A stretch of 64,000 bases of DNA, taken from Bacteroides cellulosilyticus. Its GTDB lineage: Bacteria; Bacteroidota; Bacteroidia; Bacteroidales; Bacteroidaceae. Positions 21,727 to 30,782 of the stretch are shown piece after piece. The stretch is taken from assembly GCF_020091405.1 (NCBI RefSeq), contig NZ_CP081903.1:5766501-5830500 (forward strand), given 5' to 3'. A program made the translations under genes and the position numbers. A model generated the notes under the pieces. It was not told the DNA's origin and did not search any database. It was given only the letters and a program-made list of their open reading frames with translations. The number at the start of each line of letters is the position of its first letter. The stretch's first letter is position 1.

Positions 21727-23277
21727 TTAATGATTAAAGTTTTGTTTATCCGAATAAATCACTGCCTCGCCCAAATAGACTTGTGCATCCTTACGGGGAT
21801 TCAGCCATTTAAAGCCCACCTTATGGGTAGTGTTCTGCAACTGATATCTGTGGAAAAGATCCACTCTCCTGTCGTCAATGGAGGATGCTTTAGCAACCGG
21901 CAGGTTGGCGGTTTCAATCAGATTGCCGTCAATATGCATTTCAACCTGTGCCACATAGTCCTCATCCGCACATTTCACATATCCTTTCAACACGAAGCCT
22001 ATACCGTCGAACATCCATTCCGTCTTATCTTGCAAAACCGTGTTGACCACCATCTTATCTACGGGATAATGTCCCTCGAACGCTTTTTCATATTTCACGG
22101 CAACGGGCTTTTGGATTTTAATGGTTACCTGGGATTCCTCTACTTTACCACCTTCTTTTTCGATCACTTGCAGAGCATGCTTCAAGCCCAGTTCCGACAA
22201 CTTATTCAAAGACACATCGGTATATGCAAAAGGTATGTCCTCAATTTCATAAAGACTTTCCTTCCAGTTTTCCGGAATATTGGCATACCCTATCATCGTA
22301 CCTAAAATGCCTGCGGCAGTAGCTGCATTACAGTCGGAATCCTGTCCGCAACGGGCAGCTATATCAACCGTGGTAAAAAAGTCCTTCCGGCCATACAGCA
22401 ATCCCATTATCACATAAGCGCTGTTTATTTTCGCATCAATATCAAATGGCGCGAACACACCATCCGGACAGCCCACTTCCGACGTCCACTTCTTCTGACA
22501 TTCAAACCAAGTTTGTTTCCAGTCGTCCGGATATTGTCTGTACCAACCTATCACGTCTTTCATGCAACGATAGAAATCACTCTGCGCGGGAATAGTCTTC
22601 AACGCCTCCGAAACCACCACTTCCACGTCATCGGAAACGAAAGCCATTGAGTACAGAGCACCGACATATACACCACCATACCAGCCATCGCCATAAGTGA
22701 AGATGTGTCCTACCCTATCGGATATTTCAGAAGCCGTATTAGGCATACCCGGCGTCATCAGGCCTGCAAAGTCCGCTTCAATCTGATAGTCGATGTCGTC
22801 AGCATGAGGATTATTCAGCCAATGGCCGGACATGGGCGGCATGATGCCTTGCTTTATATTGTACTTGGCAACCTGATTGGCGTGCCACAACGGAAATCCT
22901 GCATTGGCAAAACTTATTGCGAATGAATCGGCCGGAGCATCCAGGCCTAAACGTTCAAATACATTAACGAAAATGATATCTACATACAAGTCATCATATA
23001 AACCGGGAAAAGTGTCAAAGTAAAATTTCACCCGGTCTTCGGACCATTTTATGGGAGTATAATCTTGAATCATTGTACCGTTGTGCAGGAATTCCACAGG
23101 TCCGCCATAGGTACAGCCAATGGTCTTGGCTGCCCAGCCGCCTTTTATTTTGTCGGCCAGCACTTCTTTCGTCATCGTCACCTCAGACGGAACTGCTGTT
23201 TGAGACGGTGCAGAACCGCATCCTGCACACAGTACAACAACTACAAAAATATAAACGATAAAGGTTATATTCTTCAT
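21727..23277 (-). CDS. ADP-ribosylglycohydrolase-fold lipoprotein
   Basis: 516 residues. Lipobox VVLCAGC (cysteine 20) makes it an exported lipoprotein, which is unusual for this mostly cytoplasmic fold. Residues 35-370 match the ADP-ribosylglycohydrolase/DraG family (PF03747): acidic metal-site motif YDDLYVD (95-100) and the late motif CGQDSDCNAATAAG, a variant of GGDTDT. The C-terminal 140 residues are beta-rich and may bind sugar. Family members cleave ribosyl N- or O-glycosidic bonds with magnesium. Here, between a DUF4434 gene and a repeat-bearing intergenic region in a PUL, it is more likely a glycan hydrolase (inference). Confidence 0.8.
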   Translation of the reverse strand: MKNITFIVYIFVVVVLCAGCGSAPSQTAVPSEVTMTKEVLADKIKGGWAAKTIGCTYGGPVEFLHNGTMIQDYTPIKWSEDRVKFYFDTFPGLYDDLYVDIIFVNVFERLGLDAPADSFAISFANAGFPLWHANQVAKYNIKQGIMPPMSGHWLNNPHADDIDYQIEADFAGLMTPGMPNTASEISDRVGHIFTYGDGWYGGVYVGALYSMAFVSDDVEVVVSEALKTIPAQSDFYRCMKDVIGWYRQYPDDWKQTWFECQKKWTSEVGCPDGVFAPFDIDAKINSAYVIMGLLYGRKDFFTTVDIAARCGQDSDCNAATAAGILGTMIGYANIPENWKESLYEIEDIPFAYTDVSLNKLSELGLKHALQVIEKEGGKVEESQVTIKIQKPVAVKYEKAFEGHYPVDKMVVNTVLQDKTEWMFDGIGFVLKGYVKCADEDYVAQVEMHIDGNLIETANLPVAKASSIDDRRVDLFHRYQLQNTTHKVGFKWLNPRKDAQVYLGEAVIYSDKQNFNH

Positions 23278-23362
23278 GGGTCTTTTTTAGTTAAAAACAA
23301 GATTTATATTTATGACTTCCGCATTCTTTCCCGGAGTGATGCCGCATTGCAGTGTATAGAGG

Positions 23363-23438
23363 GTTAACCTCTGTTTGGCAAGTGTAAACCTCTACTTGGT
23401 GAATGTAATGTTGAGGTTTATGGTATACAAACCTCAAC
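23363..23438. promoter_or_regulatory. 21-bp direct repeat pair plus 10-bp palindrome in a 201-bp gap
   Basis: Two related 21-mers lie in tandem, the first with TTAACCTCTG-TTTGG-AAGTG and the second with TAAACCTCTA-CTTGG-GAATG; next to them is a perfect inverted repeat GTTGAGGTTT (23410-23419) / AAACCTCAAC (23429-23438) with a 9-nt spacer. The shared word AACCTC recurs in both. The set lies between the MPE-DUF4434 fusion and the ADP-ribosylglycohydrolase gene (gap 23278-23478) and probably contains an operator or an internal promoter. No clean CAAAnnTA element is visible. Confidence 0.6.
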
Positions 23439-23478
23439 GTTTGCATTCGGCACTACCTTTGGGAAATAATGCATCTAT

Positions 23479-25665
23479 TCATTTTTTATTTATTGCTTTT
23501 TGTTTGGCAGACTCTTCATCCAGCACATTGTAGGTGGATACTTCATATACATTATCTTCATTGCCTTCTTTGTCCGTGAAAGAAGTCGGGAAATCATTTC
23601 CATGTACCTGAAGTTTCTTTAATAATGTACCGTTACTGTAAATATTGAAACCGGCCACATGCTCCAGGCTACCCGGAATCCAACTGATTTCCATCCCCTT
23701 GGATGCCTTTAGCATCAGGACGTTTTTCACATCCTGAGGAACATTCACTTTAGGGAGTTTCCCTTCTTTACAATATTGCAGGTAGGCTTGATGATATTCA
23801 TTGCTCACCACAAACGGACTGTTGTAATGGCTATAAGCAAAGCAAATGAGATTGCTTACATATCCATTCACAATATCCAACTGTTTCTTTACACGTGTCA
23901 GCGGAGCGCTAACCCAGAACTGTTGGTCGAACGTCTCTACATTTCCCCAGAACTTCAAGCCCGGTTTAGTATTGACCGCCTGCTTCAATTTAGAGAACCA
24001 ATCCGACAGATTATCCAGGTTCAGACCACCCGCCCCGACGCAATCCTGCGGAGAAAAAATATCACCGAACCTGAAATGGGTCTGCGCAAAGACATTCTCC
24101 CACATCTTTCCGTACTCTTCCGCATTTCCTCCCACTTTATGATTCATGAAAGGGGACAGCATGAATGGCATGCCGGGAGTTACCTCAGAGAGATGATCCA
24201 GATTCGTATTCAAAGCCTTTGCCAGAATGGCCTGACGCTCAGCCGTCATGCAGTTCAAATTGTCCACTTCCCAAACCCAATACCAACCATACATGGCATC
24301 AGGATACTTGCCCTTATATAAAGCGACCAACTCATCCGCTACTTTATTGCCGATCTCCATTTGGCCTACCAGCCAGTCCGCATCGTAATCCACTTTCCAC
24401 CATCTGTCGTTGAAGTTCAGTCCGATAAAAATCTTAATTCCGTTTTTCTGAGCACTACGCAGACATTTCTCCAACGTCTTGTTCTGTTGCTTCTTCTTCG
24501 TCAGCGACGACGGATAATTGGTAGTAGTCTTTCCTTTTTCATCAGTCAGAAGTGCGGGAGCATAGATTAAATACTTCATACCGGCTTCCTTAAACATTTC
24601 CATCTCCTGGTCCCAGCGTGCATCCTCCCAGTTGGCTACCAAAAATTCTTGTATAAAAGAGCCACTGAAACGGGGAATACCGGTACCCTGATTTTTCTGT
24701 TCGAACGTATAGTGAAAGTAAGTCCCATCCAGATCTATGATATACGAATCAAAGCTGGCCTCCTCTTCATGCAGGTTGATGACGCGGGCACCCCGGCTCA
24801 AAGCCTCGTTATAGGCAGAGGGATATCCCGTCTTGCGTCCGTAAGCCAAAGCGATATTACCGTTCCAGTCCACCATATAGTCATTGTTATGGTCATGCCC
24901 CACAAACACACCTATCACGTCTTTCTTCTCGATAAAGGAGGAAAGCAATCCCGAATTGATGTTGGAGGCACAAACTCCTTCTTGCTTTTCACCGAATTCA
25001 CGGCATACCCACCTTGCTGTTTCATGTTCGGGCAGAGGAATATGGAAGAATGCCAGTGATGGCAGAGTACGTTTGTTGCGTGCCGTAAACTGATCGCTCG
25101 TCTTACGATACCAGTCAATCTGGTCGTGTTTAATCCAGTCGTAATATCCGAAAGAGCGGTCCTGGGTAAGATTATGGGAATCCATCAGATACAAGGCCCA
25201 CTTCTCCGATTTCCCGTCGGATGAAAGAACCGGAAGCGCACAGTTGCCGGAACCGGAAAGCTTTTCCGCATCATATGTCAGATTATAGGGAACTGTACGC
25301 AGATACTCAAGTATTTGAGCATTGTTCATATCTGTCTCTTCATCGTGGTTTCCGAAAGTTACGGCAAACGGCATCTTTTCTTCTGCAAACAGGCCGGCCA
25401 ATCTTTTCCAACCCCGAAGGGCATTCCAGGAGACAACCACATCACCCGTCAGAATCACAAGGTCAGGACGCTCCGTGCGGATAATCTCACGCATCAGATT
25501 GTAAGTACTGTCATTCTTCAGTTTATAAGAATCGCTTTCTACCCAGTGCAGGTCTGTGAACTGCACAATCTTGAACTTTCCGTCATGGAACTTCAAACCG
25601 GAAGTCTGAGCCAAACAGGAAAAGCACAGCAGGCAACTAAATATGATTAATAAATATTTTTTCAT
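23479..25665 (-). CDS. metallophosphoesterase-DUF4434 fusion protein
   Basis: 728 residues in three parts after a signal peptide (about 1-19). Residues 30-325 are a calcineurin-like phosphoesterase with FTDLHW (D38, H40), TGDV (74-75), FGNHDEE (105-108), FHIPLPE and VGHDHNND. Residues 330-640 form a DUF4434-type barrel with GWYWVWEVD (E466), SPQDCVG and FWGNVETF (E578). Residues 645-728 look like a fibronectin-III-like domain. One exported polypeptide thus joins a phosphoesterase and a putative glycosidase. Its ATG overlaps the stop of the upstream esterase gene by 4 bases (ATGA), which shows translational coupling. Confidence 0.85.
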   Translation of the reverse strand: MKKYLLIIFSCLLCFSCLAQTSGLKFHDGKFKIVQFTDLHWVESDSYKLKNDSTYNLMREIIRTERPDLVILTGDVVVSWNALRGWKRLAGLFAEEKMPFAVTFGNHDEETDMNNAQILEYLRTVPYNLTYDAEKLSGSGNCALPVLSSDGKSEKWALYLMDSHNLTQDRSFGYYDWIKHDQIDWYRKTSDQFTARNKRTLPSLAFFHIPLPEHETARWVCREFGEKQEGVCASNINSGLLSSFIEKKDVIGVFVGHDHNNDYMVDWNGNIALAYGRKTGYPSAYNEALSRGARVINLHEEEASFDSYIIDLDGTYFHYTFEQKNQGTGIPRFSGSFIQEFLVANWEDARWDQEMEMFKEAGMKYLIYAPALLTDEKGKTTTNYPSSLTKKKQQNKTLEKCLRSAQKNGIKIFIGLNFNDRWWKVDYDADWLVGQMEIGNKVADELVALYKGKYPDAMYGWYWVWEVDNLNCMTAERQAILAKALNTNLDHLSEVTPGMPFMLSPFMNHKVGGNAEEYGKMWENVFAQTHFRFGDIFSPQDCVGAGGLNLDNLSDWFSKLKQAVNTKPGLKFWGNVETFDQQFWVSAPLTRVKKQLDIVNGYVSNLICFAYSHYNSPFVVSNEYHQAYLQYCKEGKLPKVNVPQDVKNVLMLKASKGMEISWIPGSLEHVAGFNIYSNGTLLKKLQVHGNDFPTSFTDKEGNEDNVYEVSTYNVLDEESAKQKAINKK

Positions 25666-27080
25666 TTCTTTCTGTCTGTTCTAAATGGTGCCAATGGCAG
25701 CCCGTTACTATCAAATAAATCAGGAACCGCATCATTCGTAAAGCAATAGCGCACGGCAACCGGAACTTTTACCTTTGCGGAGGACACACTGATCTCGCCA
25801 TTTTTCAGCAGTTTGGCGTCTGCCGGATATACTTCTCCCGCCTGATCCACTATCTCAAAGTTTTGGATAGTTTTATTTTTACACGTCAATTTACCAAGGG
25901 CGGTAGTGGTAACAATCATTTTACGTCCTTCCGTACGGACAGACTTTAACATCGGGGAATAAGGTTGTATCTCCTCCTTGTGGTATGTCTTCCTCAGCGC
26001 CATATTGGCCAGACGAACACCCACCTGCTTTTTCAGGCTTGGATGAATATCAGCTATATCATTCACCAAATCACCGACTACCACCATTCCGGTGTTGTGC
26101 AACGTTGCAGCAACGTCTGCCTGCTGCTCACGCAGGTAAGCTGCATTTCTGCCGGCATACCCGTTCCACGGAGCAATCTGCACAAAATAGAAAGGCAAAA
26201 AGCAATGGAACTCATTTCTCCAGCCTCTTATCATGCCGTCAAACAGAGGACCATAATCGGCGGCCCGCTCATTATTGGCTTCTCCCTGATACCAGATAAC
26301 TCCCGCAATAGTGTAGTTCTTGACAGGATGGATCATTGCATTGTAAATGGAAGAGTTAGCCGTAGGAGACCAACCGGCAACTTGCTGCTTCTGTGACAAC
26401 ACATACAATTCTTTTTCGTGATTGAAAGTAAATTCATCAATCCAGGGTTCTACGGCTGTTCCACCCCAATAAGAGCCGATCAGTCCCACAGGCACGCCTA
26501 ACGCTTCATTCAAATGCTGTCCAAAAAAGAAGGCAACAGCGCTGAAATCTTTGTATGTCTCCGGAGAGCAGATTTCCCATTTCCCCTGGATGCGTTCCAC
26601 CGGATATCTGGAGGTTGCTTTAGATACTTTGAAAAAACGTACTTGCTTATTCTCCAAAGCTTTTGTGATATCACCGGCATCCCGAACCGGATAGCTCATT
26701 ATATATTCCATATTAGACTGACCGGAACACAACCATGTTTCTCCCATCAGGATGTCATTCACTTCCCTTTCCAACTTGTTTTCCCAACCATAAAAACGAA
26801 TACTGTGGGGGCCTGTCGATTCGGGAGTACGAATATAGGCTTCCCAGGAACAGTGCATATCTGATTTCGCATGAATCGTATCCGCAGGAGCCCAGCTGCA
26901 TACAATCTTCAAATCCCATACACTCGGACACCATCCCCAGAGTTTTACCTCGGAGTTCCGTTGCATCACCGCATGATCGCTGATGATGGAAGGAAGAGCA
27001 AATTCCGGGTTCTGTGCCGAAACATGGGTAAATGCCAGTATGAAGGTTATGATAATAAATAGTCGTTTCATAGTATTCAT
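25662..27080 (-). CDS. sialate O-acetylesterase-like SGNH hydrolase
   Basis: 472 residues, signal peptide to about residue 22. The SGNH catalytic serine is S122 in CSGQSNMEY, with the usual GVIWYQGEAN block III and a late DIHPSL acid-histidine motif. The N-terminal 105 residues form the beta-domain found in the sialate-O-acetylesterase family (DUF303/SASA). It should remove O-acetyl groups from sugars; sialic acid is only one option because no sialidase or sialate lyase is seen in the window. Its start overlaps the upstream DUF4434 stop (TAATG), and its stop overlaps the next start (ATGA). Confidence 0.88.
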   Translation of the reverse strand: MNTMKRLFIIITFILAFTHVSAQNPEFALPSIISDHAVMQRNSEVKLWGWCPSVWDLKIVCSWAPADTIHAKSDMHCSWEAYIRTPESTGPHSIRFYGWENKLEREVNDILMGETWLCSGQSNMEYIMSYPVRDAGDITKALENKQVRFFKVSKATSRYPVERIQGKWEICSPETYKDFSAVAFFFGQHLNEALGVPVGLIGSYWGGTAVEPWIDEFTFNHEKELYVLSQKQQVAGWSPTANSSIYNAMIHPVKNYTIAGVIWYQGEANNERAADYGPLFDGMIRGWRNEFHCFLPFYFVQIAPWNGYAGRNAAYLREQQADVAATLHNTGMVVVGDLVNDIADIHPSLKKQVGVRLANMALRKTYHKEEIQPYSPMLKSVRTEGRKMIVTTTALGKLTCKNKTIQNFEIVDQAGEVYPADAKLLKNGEISVSSAKVKVPVAVRYCFTNDAVPDLFDSNGLPLAPFRTDRKK

Positions 27081-28144
27081 TATTTAAAGTTCTGCTTTCT
27101 ATACCAGTTCATATACTGATTATACAGTCTGACTGATTCATCGCGCAACCCGGCATGAGCCAATGAACCGGGCTTGTTCATAATACCAAGATATTGGTAT
27201 ACCAGAATCTTATCTACGAACGGAGATATGGCCTCCATCTGATGGATAATCCTTTTGTCAAAGTCGGCTGAAATCAGGCTGCCATGAGTGGTCTGTTCAA
27301 AGTAGAAAAGTTCCATGTCCGCCCATAGTCTTGAACGACCGGCCTTCTGATGCGCCTTAGATAGATTTTCAAAAGCACGGGCTGATTGTTCGAATGTAGT
27401 CACGCCCACCCCTACTCCATCCTGATAGGCTACAATCTCCACATTAAGCTGTTCTAATTGCCGGATAAATGTATCATCACATTTTTCGGCCTTAATATTA
27501 TAAGGTGCGATGATATTGACGCAATTGGCATTCAATGATTTGGCTATCTGCGCACACTCATTCACATACGGGATAACATATTCACCGAAATAGGGATCCA
27601 ACCATGATTCATTAGGAAAATACCAGCCATAGAAACTCTTATGATGCCCGTATCTCGCATAAATCTCTTCCATAGATTGGGCTCTCTTCCTTCCTAACTC
27701 TTTATCAGTCATCATCTTTACAGCATCCAAATCCAACGCCCAGTAGTCATTGCTGACAAAGAATTTAACCCCAAACTCGTCAGCTGCCGCAAGAACCGTT
27801 TCAATGGGATCTTCACATCCCATCTTGAACTTAGGAGCCAAATCCGTATCATAAAATGCGAAACCGTGGGAAGCTACATTCATCATAACCAGATATTCCA
27901 TACCTGTTTCACGGATTTCACGGATTTTCTCCCGCCACTGAGCTGCGGTAAAATTTCTCAAATCCTTATCCCAATACACACCTTCTTTTCCTCCCGGATG
28001 CTGAAACTCAAACCAGGAACCGGATATCGGCTTAATTTTAGGATTTTGGACAGCTTCCTGCAAAATCCCGGCCTGCGAAATACCGGGTATTAGCATGCCG
28101 GCAGTTCCCAAGCCTAAAGTAGTTAGAAAATTTCGTCGATTCAT
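27080..28144 (-). CDS. DUF4434 TIM-barrel protein with twin-arginine-like signal
   Basis: 354 residues. The N-terminus NRRNFLTTLG followed by a weak hydrophobic stretch resembles a twin-arginine signal. The rest is a single DUF4434-type barrel with FYGWYFPNES (E179), AYQDGVG and LWADMELF (E278). It shares the GWYxxxE and W-x-x-x-E-x-F pattern with the three other DUF4434 domains in the locus, although overall identity looks low. The gene follows the AGE epimerase gene by 13 bp and couples to the esterase gene. Probably a periplasmic glycosidase (inference); activity unknown. Confidence 0.78.
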   Translation of the reverse strand: MNRRNFLTTLGLGTAGMLIPGISQAGILQEAVQNPKIKPISGSWFEFQHPGGKEGVYWDKDLRNFTAAQWREKIREIRETGMEYLVMMNVASHGFAFYDTDLAPKFKMGCEDPIETVLAAADEFGVKFFVSNDYWALDLDAVKMMTDKELGRKRAQSMEEIYARYGHHKSFYGWYFPNESWLDPYFGEYVIPYVNECAQIAKSLNANCVNIIAPYNIKAEKCDDTFIRQLEQLNVEIVAYQDGVGVGVTTFEQSARAFENLSKAHQKAGRSRLWADMELFYFEQTTHGSLISADFDKRIIHQMEAISPFVDKILVYQYLGIMNKPGSLAHAGLRDESVRLYNQYMNWYRKQNFK

Positions 28145-28157
28145 AGTATTAAATATT

Positions 28158-29333
28158 TTATTCTGATTTTATTATCTCTTCCAGAACTGTCCAACATTGG
28201 TAGAGACCTCTGGGTACGTGGAAACAGCCTTTCCATTTCCCACCTTTCAGCGGCAGCAACACCTCCCCCCTCCTGTTCAAGTAGCCAAACCACTCTGGAT
28301 ATTCCGAATCTTTGAAATGCCCCCATGTATAGTCATGAACTTTTTCGAACCATTCCAGGCACTTTTTATCACCCGTAAGCTGATATCCTTTCAACAGGGA
28401 AATGAGCGTTTCGATGTGTACCCACCAAAGTTTCTGATCCCATTCCAATTGCTGGGGAGGACATCCTTTGCGATCCATGAAGTAGTAAATACCTCCATAT
28501 TCTTTATCCCAGCCATAATCGAGCATGGTTAAAGTCACATTTTTAGCTTTTTCTATCAGTTCGGGACGGTTCAGGCGCTTTCCTAAATCCATAATGAACC
28601 ACATAGCTTCAATATCATGTCCCGGAGTCACCTGCCGGCCTTCGAAAGAATCGGAAAGTTCGCCATTGCTCTGCACATTCTCTACAATAATGCCTCCCAG
28701 CTCCGGACGGTAAAATACTTCCATCACCTCGCGGATACATACTTCCATCGTTTTCTTCAGGTAATCCTTATCAAGCAAATGTTCTATTTCCAAAGCCAGG
28801 TTACACATGATCATAGGAAGAGCAAAATTCTTCAAATCACGCGTGCCGGAATGAAGTTTATTCCACTTGCCTTTCGGATTGTCTACTTTGGACAGAATGA
28901 TTTCGAACGTTTTTTTAGCAATATCCGCATACTCCTGATTTCCGGTGGCAAGGCTAAGTTGCCCAAAAGCCATGGTTGCGAAAGTGTAGGAGAAAATATT
29001 GTAAGGATCAACCAGGGGGCGTCCCATACGGTCAAGAGAGAAATACCAATTGTAATTTCCATCATGACCGTACTTTTTCAGGAACTCTCCGCCTTGAATG
29101 GCGCAATCCAACCATTCCCGGCGCTTCTCTACCTTATTGTAGAGCATTGAAAACAACCATACCTCACGGCCTTGCAGCCAAATAAACTTATCTGTATCGA
29201 AAACATTACCTTGACGGTCCAGACAGGTGAAATATCCGCCGAACTCGTGATCCTGAGAATGTTTTAGCCAGAAAGGAAGAACGTTATCCATCAGTTCGTC
29301 CTTATAAAGAGTAGCCAATTTTTTTAAATCCAT
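28158..29333 (-). CDS. AGE-family sugar 2-epimerase (N-acylglucosamine 2-epimerase)
   Basis: 391 residues, no signal peptide, so cytoplasmic. It has the (alpha/alpha)6-barrel signatures of the AGE/RnBP family: FIWLQGREVWLFS near residue 52, GHDIEAMWF with a candidate catalytic histidine near 244, LWWVHIETL, and the late CFHVPRGLYQCW histidine. Members interconvert GlcNAc and ManNAc or epimerise mannose or cellobiose-type sugars at C2. With the MFS permease upstream it probably funnels an imported sugar into central metabolism. No NanL-type lyase is present in the window, so a sialic-acid pathway is not shown. Confidence 0.82.
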   Translation of the reverse strand: MDLKKLATLYKDELMDNVLPFWLKHSQDHEFGGYFTCLDRQGNVFDTDKFIWLQGREVWLFSMLYNKVEKRREWLDCAIQGGEFLKKYGHDGNYNWYFSLDRMGRPLVDPYNIFSYTFATMAFGQLSLATGNQEYADIAKKTFEIILSKVDNPKGKWNKLHSGTRDLKNFALPMIMCNLALEIEHLLDKDYLKKTMEVCIREVMEVFYRPELGGIIVENVQSNGELSDSFEGRQVTPGHDIEAMWFIMDLGKRLNRPELIEKAKNVTLTMLDYGWDKEYGGIYYFMDRKGCPPQQLEWDQKLWWVHIETLISLLKGYQLTGDKKCLEWFEKVHDYTWGHFKDSEYPEWFGYLNRRGEVLLPLKGGKWKGCFHVPRGLYQCWTVLEEIIKSE

Positions 29334-29371
29334 AATTCTCTATTTTATATATTGTATATTAAGGTCAATTT

Positions 29372-30775
29372 CTATTTAGAACTGGTCCAGTAACGTTCAA
29401 TTTCCTCCAATGACTTTCCAGTCGTTTCGGGAACAAGTTTCCAAACAATTAGTATATAGGGGACGCACATAACGGCAAACAAAAAGAATGTTCCGGCGGG
29501 GGTAAGATTTTGGAGCATCCAGGGGGTCAGCTGCCCGATAAGATACGTTCCGATCCATAAAGAAAATCCGGCAATGGACATAGCCAATCCACGAACTTTG
29601 GTAGGATACATTTCAGAAAGGAACACAAACACCACTGCGCAGATAGAAATAGCACAGCAGAATACATAAGATAAAAAGAATATAAGCAGGAATATACTTG
29701 AAATGCCTAAAGACTCTCCAAACAGGAAATAGATACCGATAAGCAACAAAGTAACAATCATACCGGAAACTCCATAATAAACCAGTTTCTTACGCCCAAC
29801 TTTATCAATGATAATCAGTGCCAGCACCGTAGTCAGAGTATTTACCAATCCTACCAGAACCTGGTAGTAAAGAGAATCTCCACCCGACAAACCCGCATTT
29901 TCAAAAATAGACGGGCCGTAATAAAGAACCGCATTTACTCCCATAAACTGTCCCAATATTGCAATACACACCCCAATAATGACAGCCTTCAGAATTCCGG
30001 GTTGTAACAGGAGGGACCATTCGGATTTTGACTCGAAAGTTAATACTGATTTCGTTTCATTTACCTGGAACGTAGCTTCCTTGGCAGAAACGTAGATTTT
30101 CTTCAGAATATTCGTTGCCTTCACATCCTGTCCCTTCAGTATCAGCCAACGCGGACTCTCAGGTATAAAGAAAATTATAATAAAGAATAATACAGCCGGA
30201 AGAGTCTCCATTCCCAACATTCCCCGCCACACTTCGGCAACAAAAATCAAATCGAACCAACCGGTCCCCGGATTAGTATGGGCTTCCGCATAGGCAAGCA
30301 ACTGATAGTTTACAAGATAAGCACCCAAAAAGCCAACTGTCACAGCCAACTGATACAAAGAAACCAGACGCCCTCTATACTGAGCAACGGAAACCTCCGA
30401 TATATATAGCGGAGAAATAATAGAAACGACTCCAATGCCGATACCACCGATTATGCGGTAAATCACCAATTGATTAAAGTCAGCACACAAGGCACATCCG
30501 ATAGCCGATGTGGAAAATAAAACCGCTGAAATAACCATAGTAAGCTTACGACCGAACTTATCACTCAAAACTCCGGCAAAAAGTACACCGACAATAGAGC
30601 CTATCAAGGCACATCCCACATACCATCCTTGTTGCAAGGCATCAAGCCCGAACAGTTCCGTTACCTGTGCGATGGTTCCGGAAATAACGGCGGTATCATA
30701 TCCGAACAGGAAACCGCCCAAGGCAGCAACCACTGACAGGAAGACAAGATATCCTATATTAATTGTAGATTTCAT
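29372..30775 (-). CDS. MFS sugar porter, inner membrane
   Basis: 467 residues with about 12 membrane helices. Sugar-porter signatures are all present: FGYDTAVISG in helix 1, DKFGRKL in loop 2-3, YRGRLVSLYQL, PESPRWLILKG at the middle loop, DKVGRKKL in loop 8-9 and PETTGKSLEEIE at the C-terminus. It is a proton-coupled monosaccharide (or small sugar) importer of the XylE/GLUT type. It lies between the MPE gene (7 bp) and the AGE epimerase gene (38 bp), and is the likely route for the released sugar into the cytoplasm. Confidence 0.92.
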   Translation of the reverse strand: MKSTINIGYLVFLSVVAALGGFLFGYDTAVISGTIAQVTELFGLDALQQGWYVGCALIGSIVGVLFAGVLSDKFGRKLTMVISAVLFSTSAIGCALCADFNQLVIYRIIGGIGIGVVSIISPLYISEVSVAQYRGRLVSLYQLAVTVGFLGAYLVNYQLLAYAEAHTNPGTGWFDLIFVAEVWRGMLGMETLPAVLFFIIIFFIPESPRWLILKGQDVKATNILKKIYVSAKEATFQVNETKSVLTFESKSEWSLLLQPGILKAVIIGVCIAILGQFMGVNAVLYYGPSIFENAGLSGGDSLYYQVLVGLVNTLTTVLALIIIDKVGRKKLVYYGVSGMIVTLLLIGIYFLFGESLGISSIFLLIFFLSYVFCCAISICAVVFVFLSEMYPTKVRGLAMSIAGFSLWIGTYLIGQLTPWMLQNLTPAGTFFLFAVMCVPYILIVWKLVPETTGKSLEEIERYWTSSK

Positions 30776-30782
30776 AGATATA

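Noticed and set aside
25662..27080. Complete sialic-acid catabolism locus
   Set aside because: Sialidase and NanL-type lyase are not in the window, so only the esterase and epimerase families can be stated.
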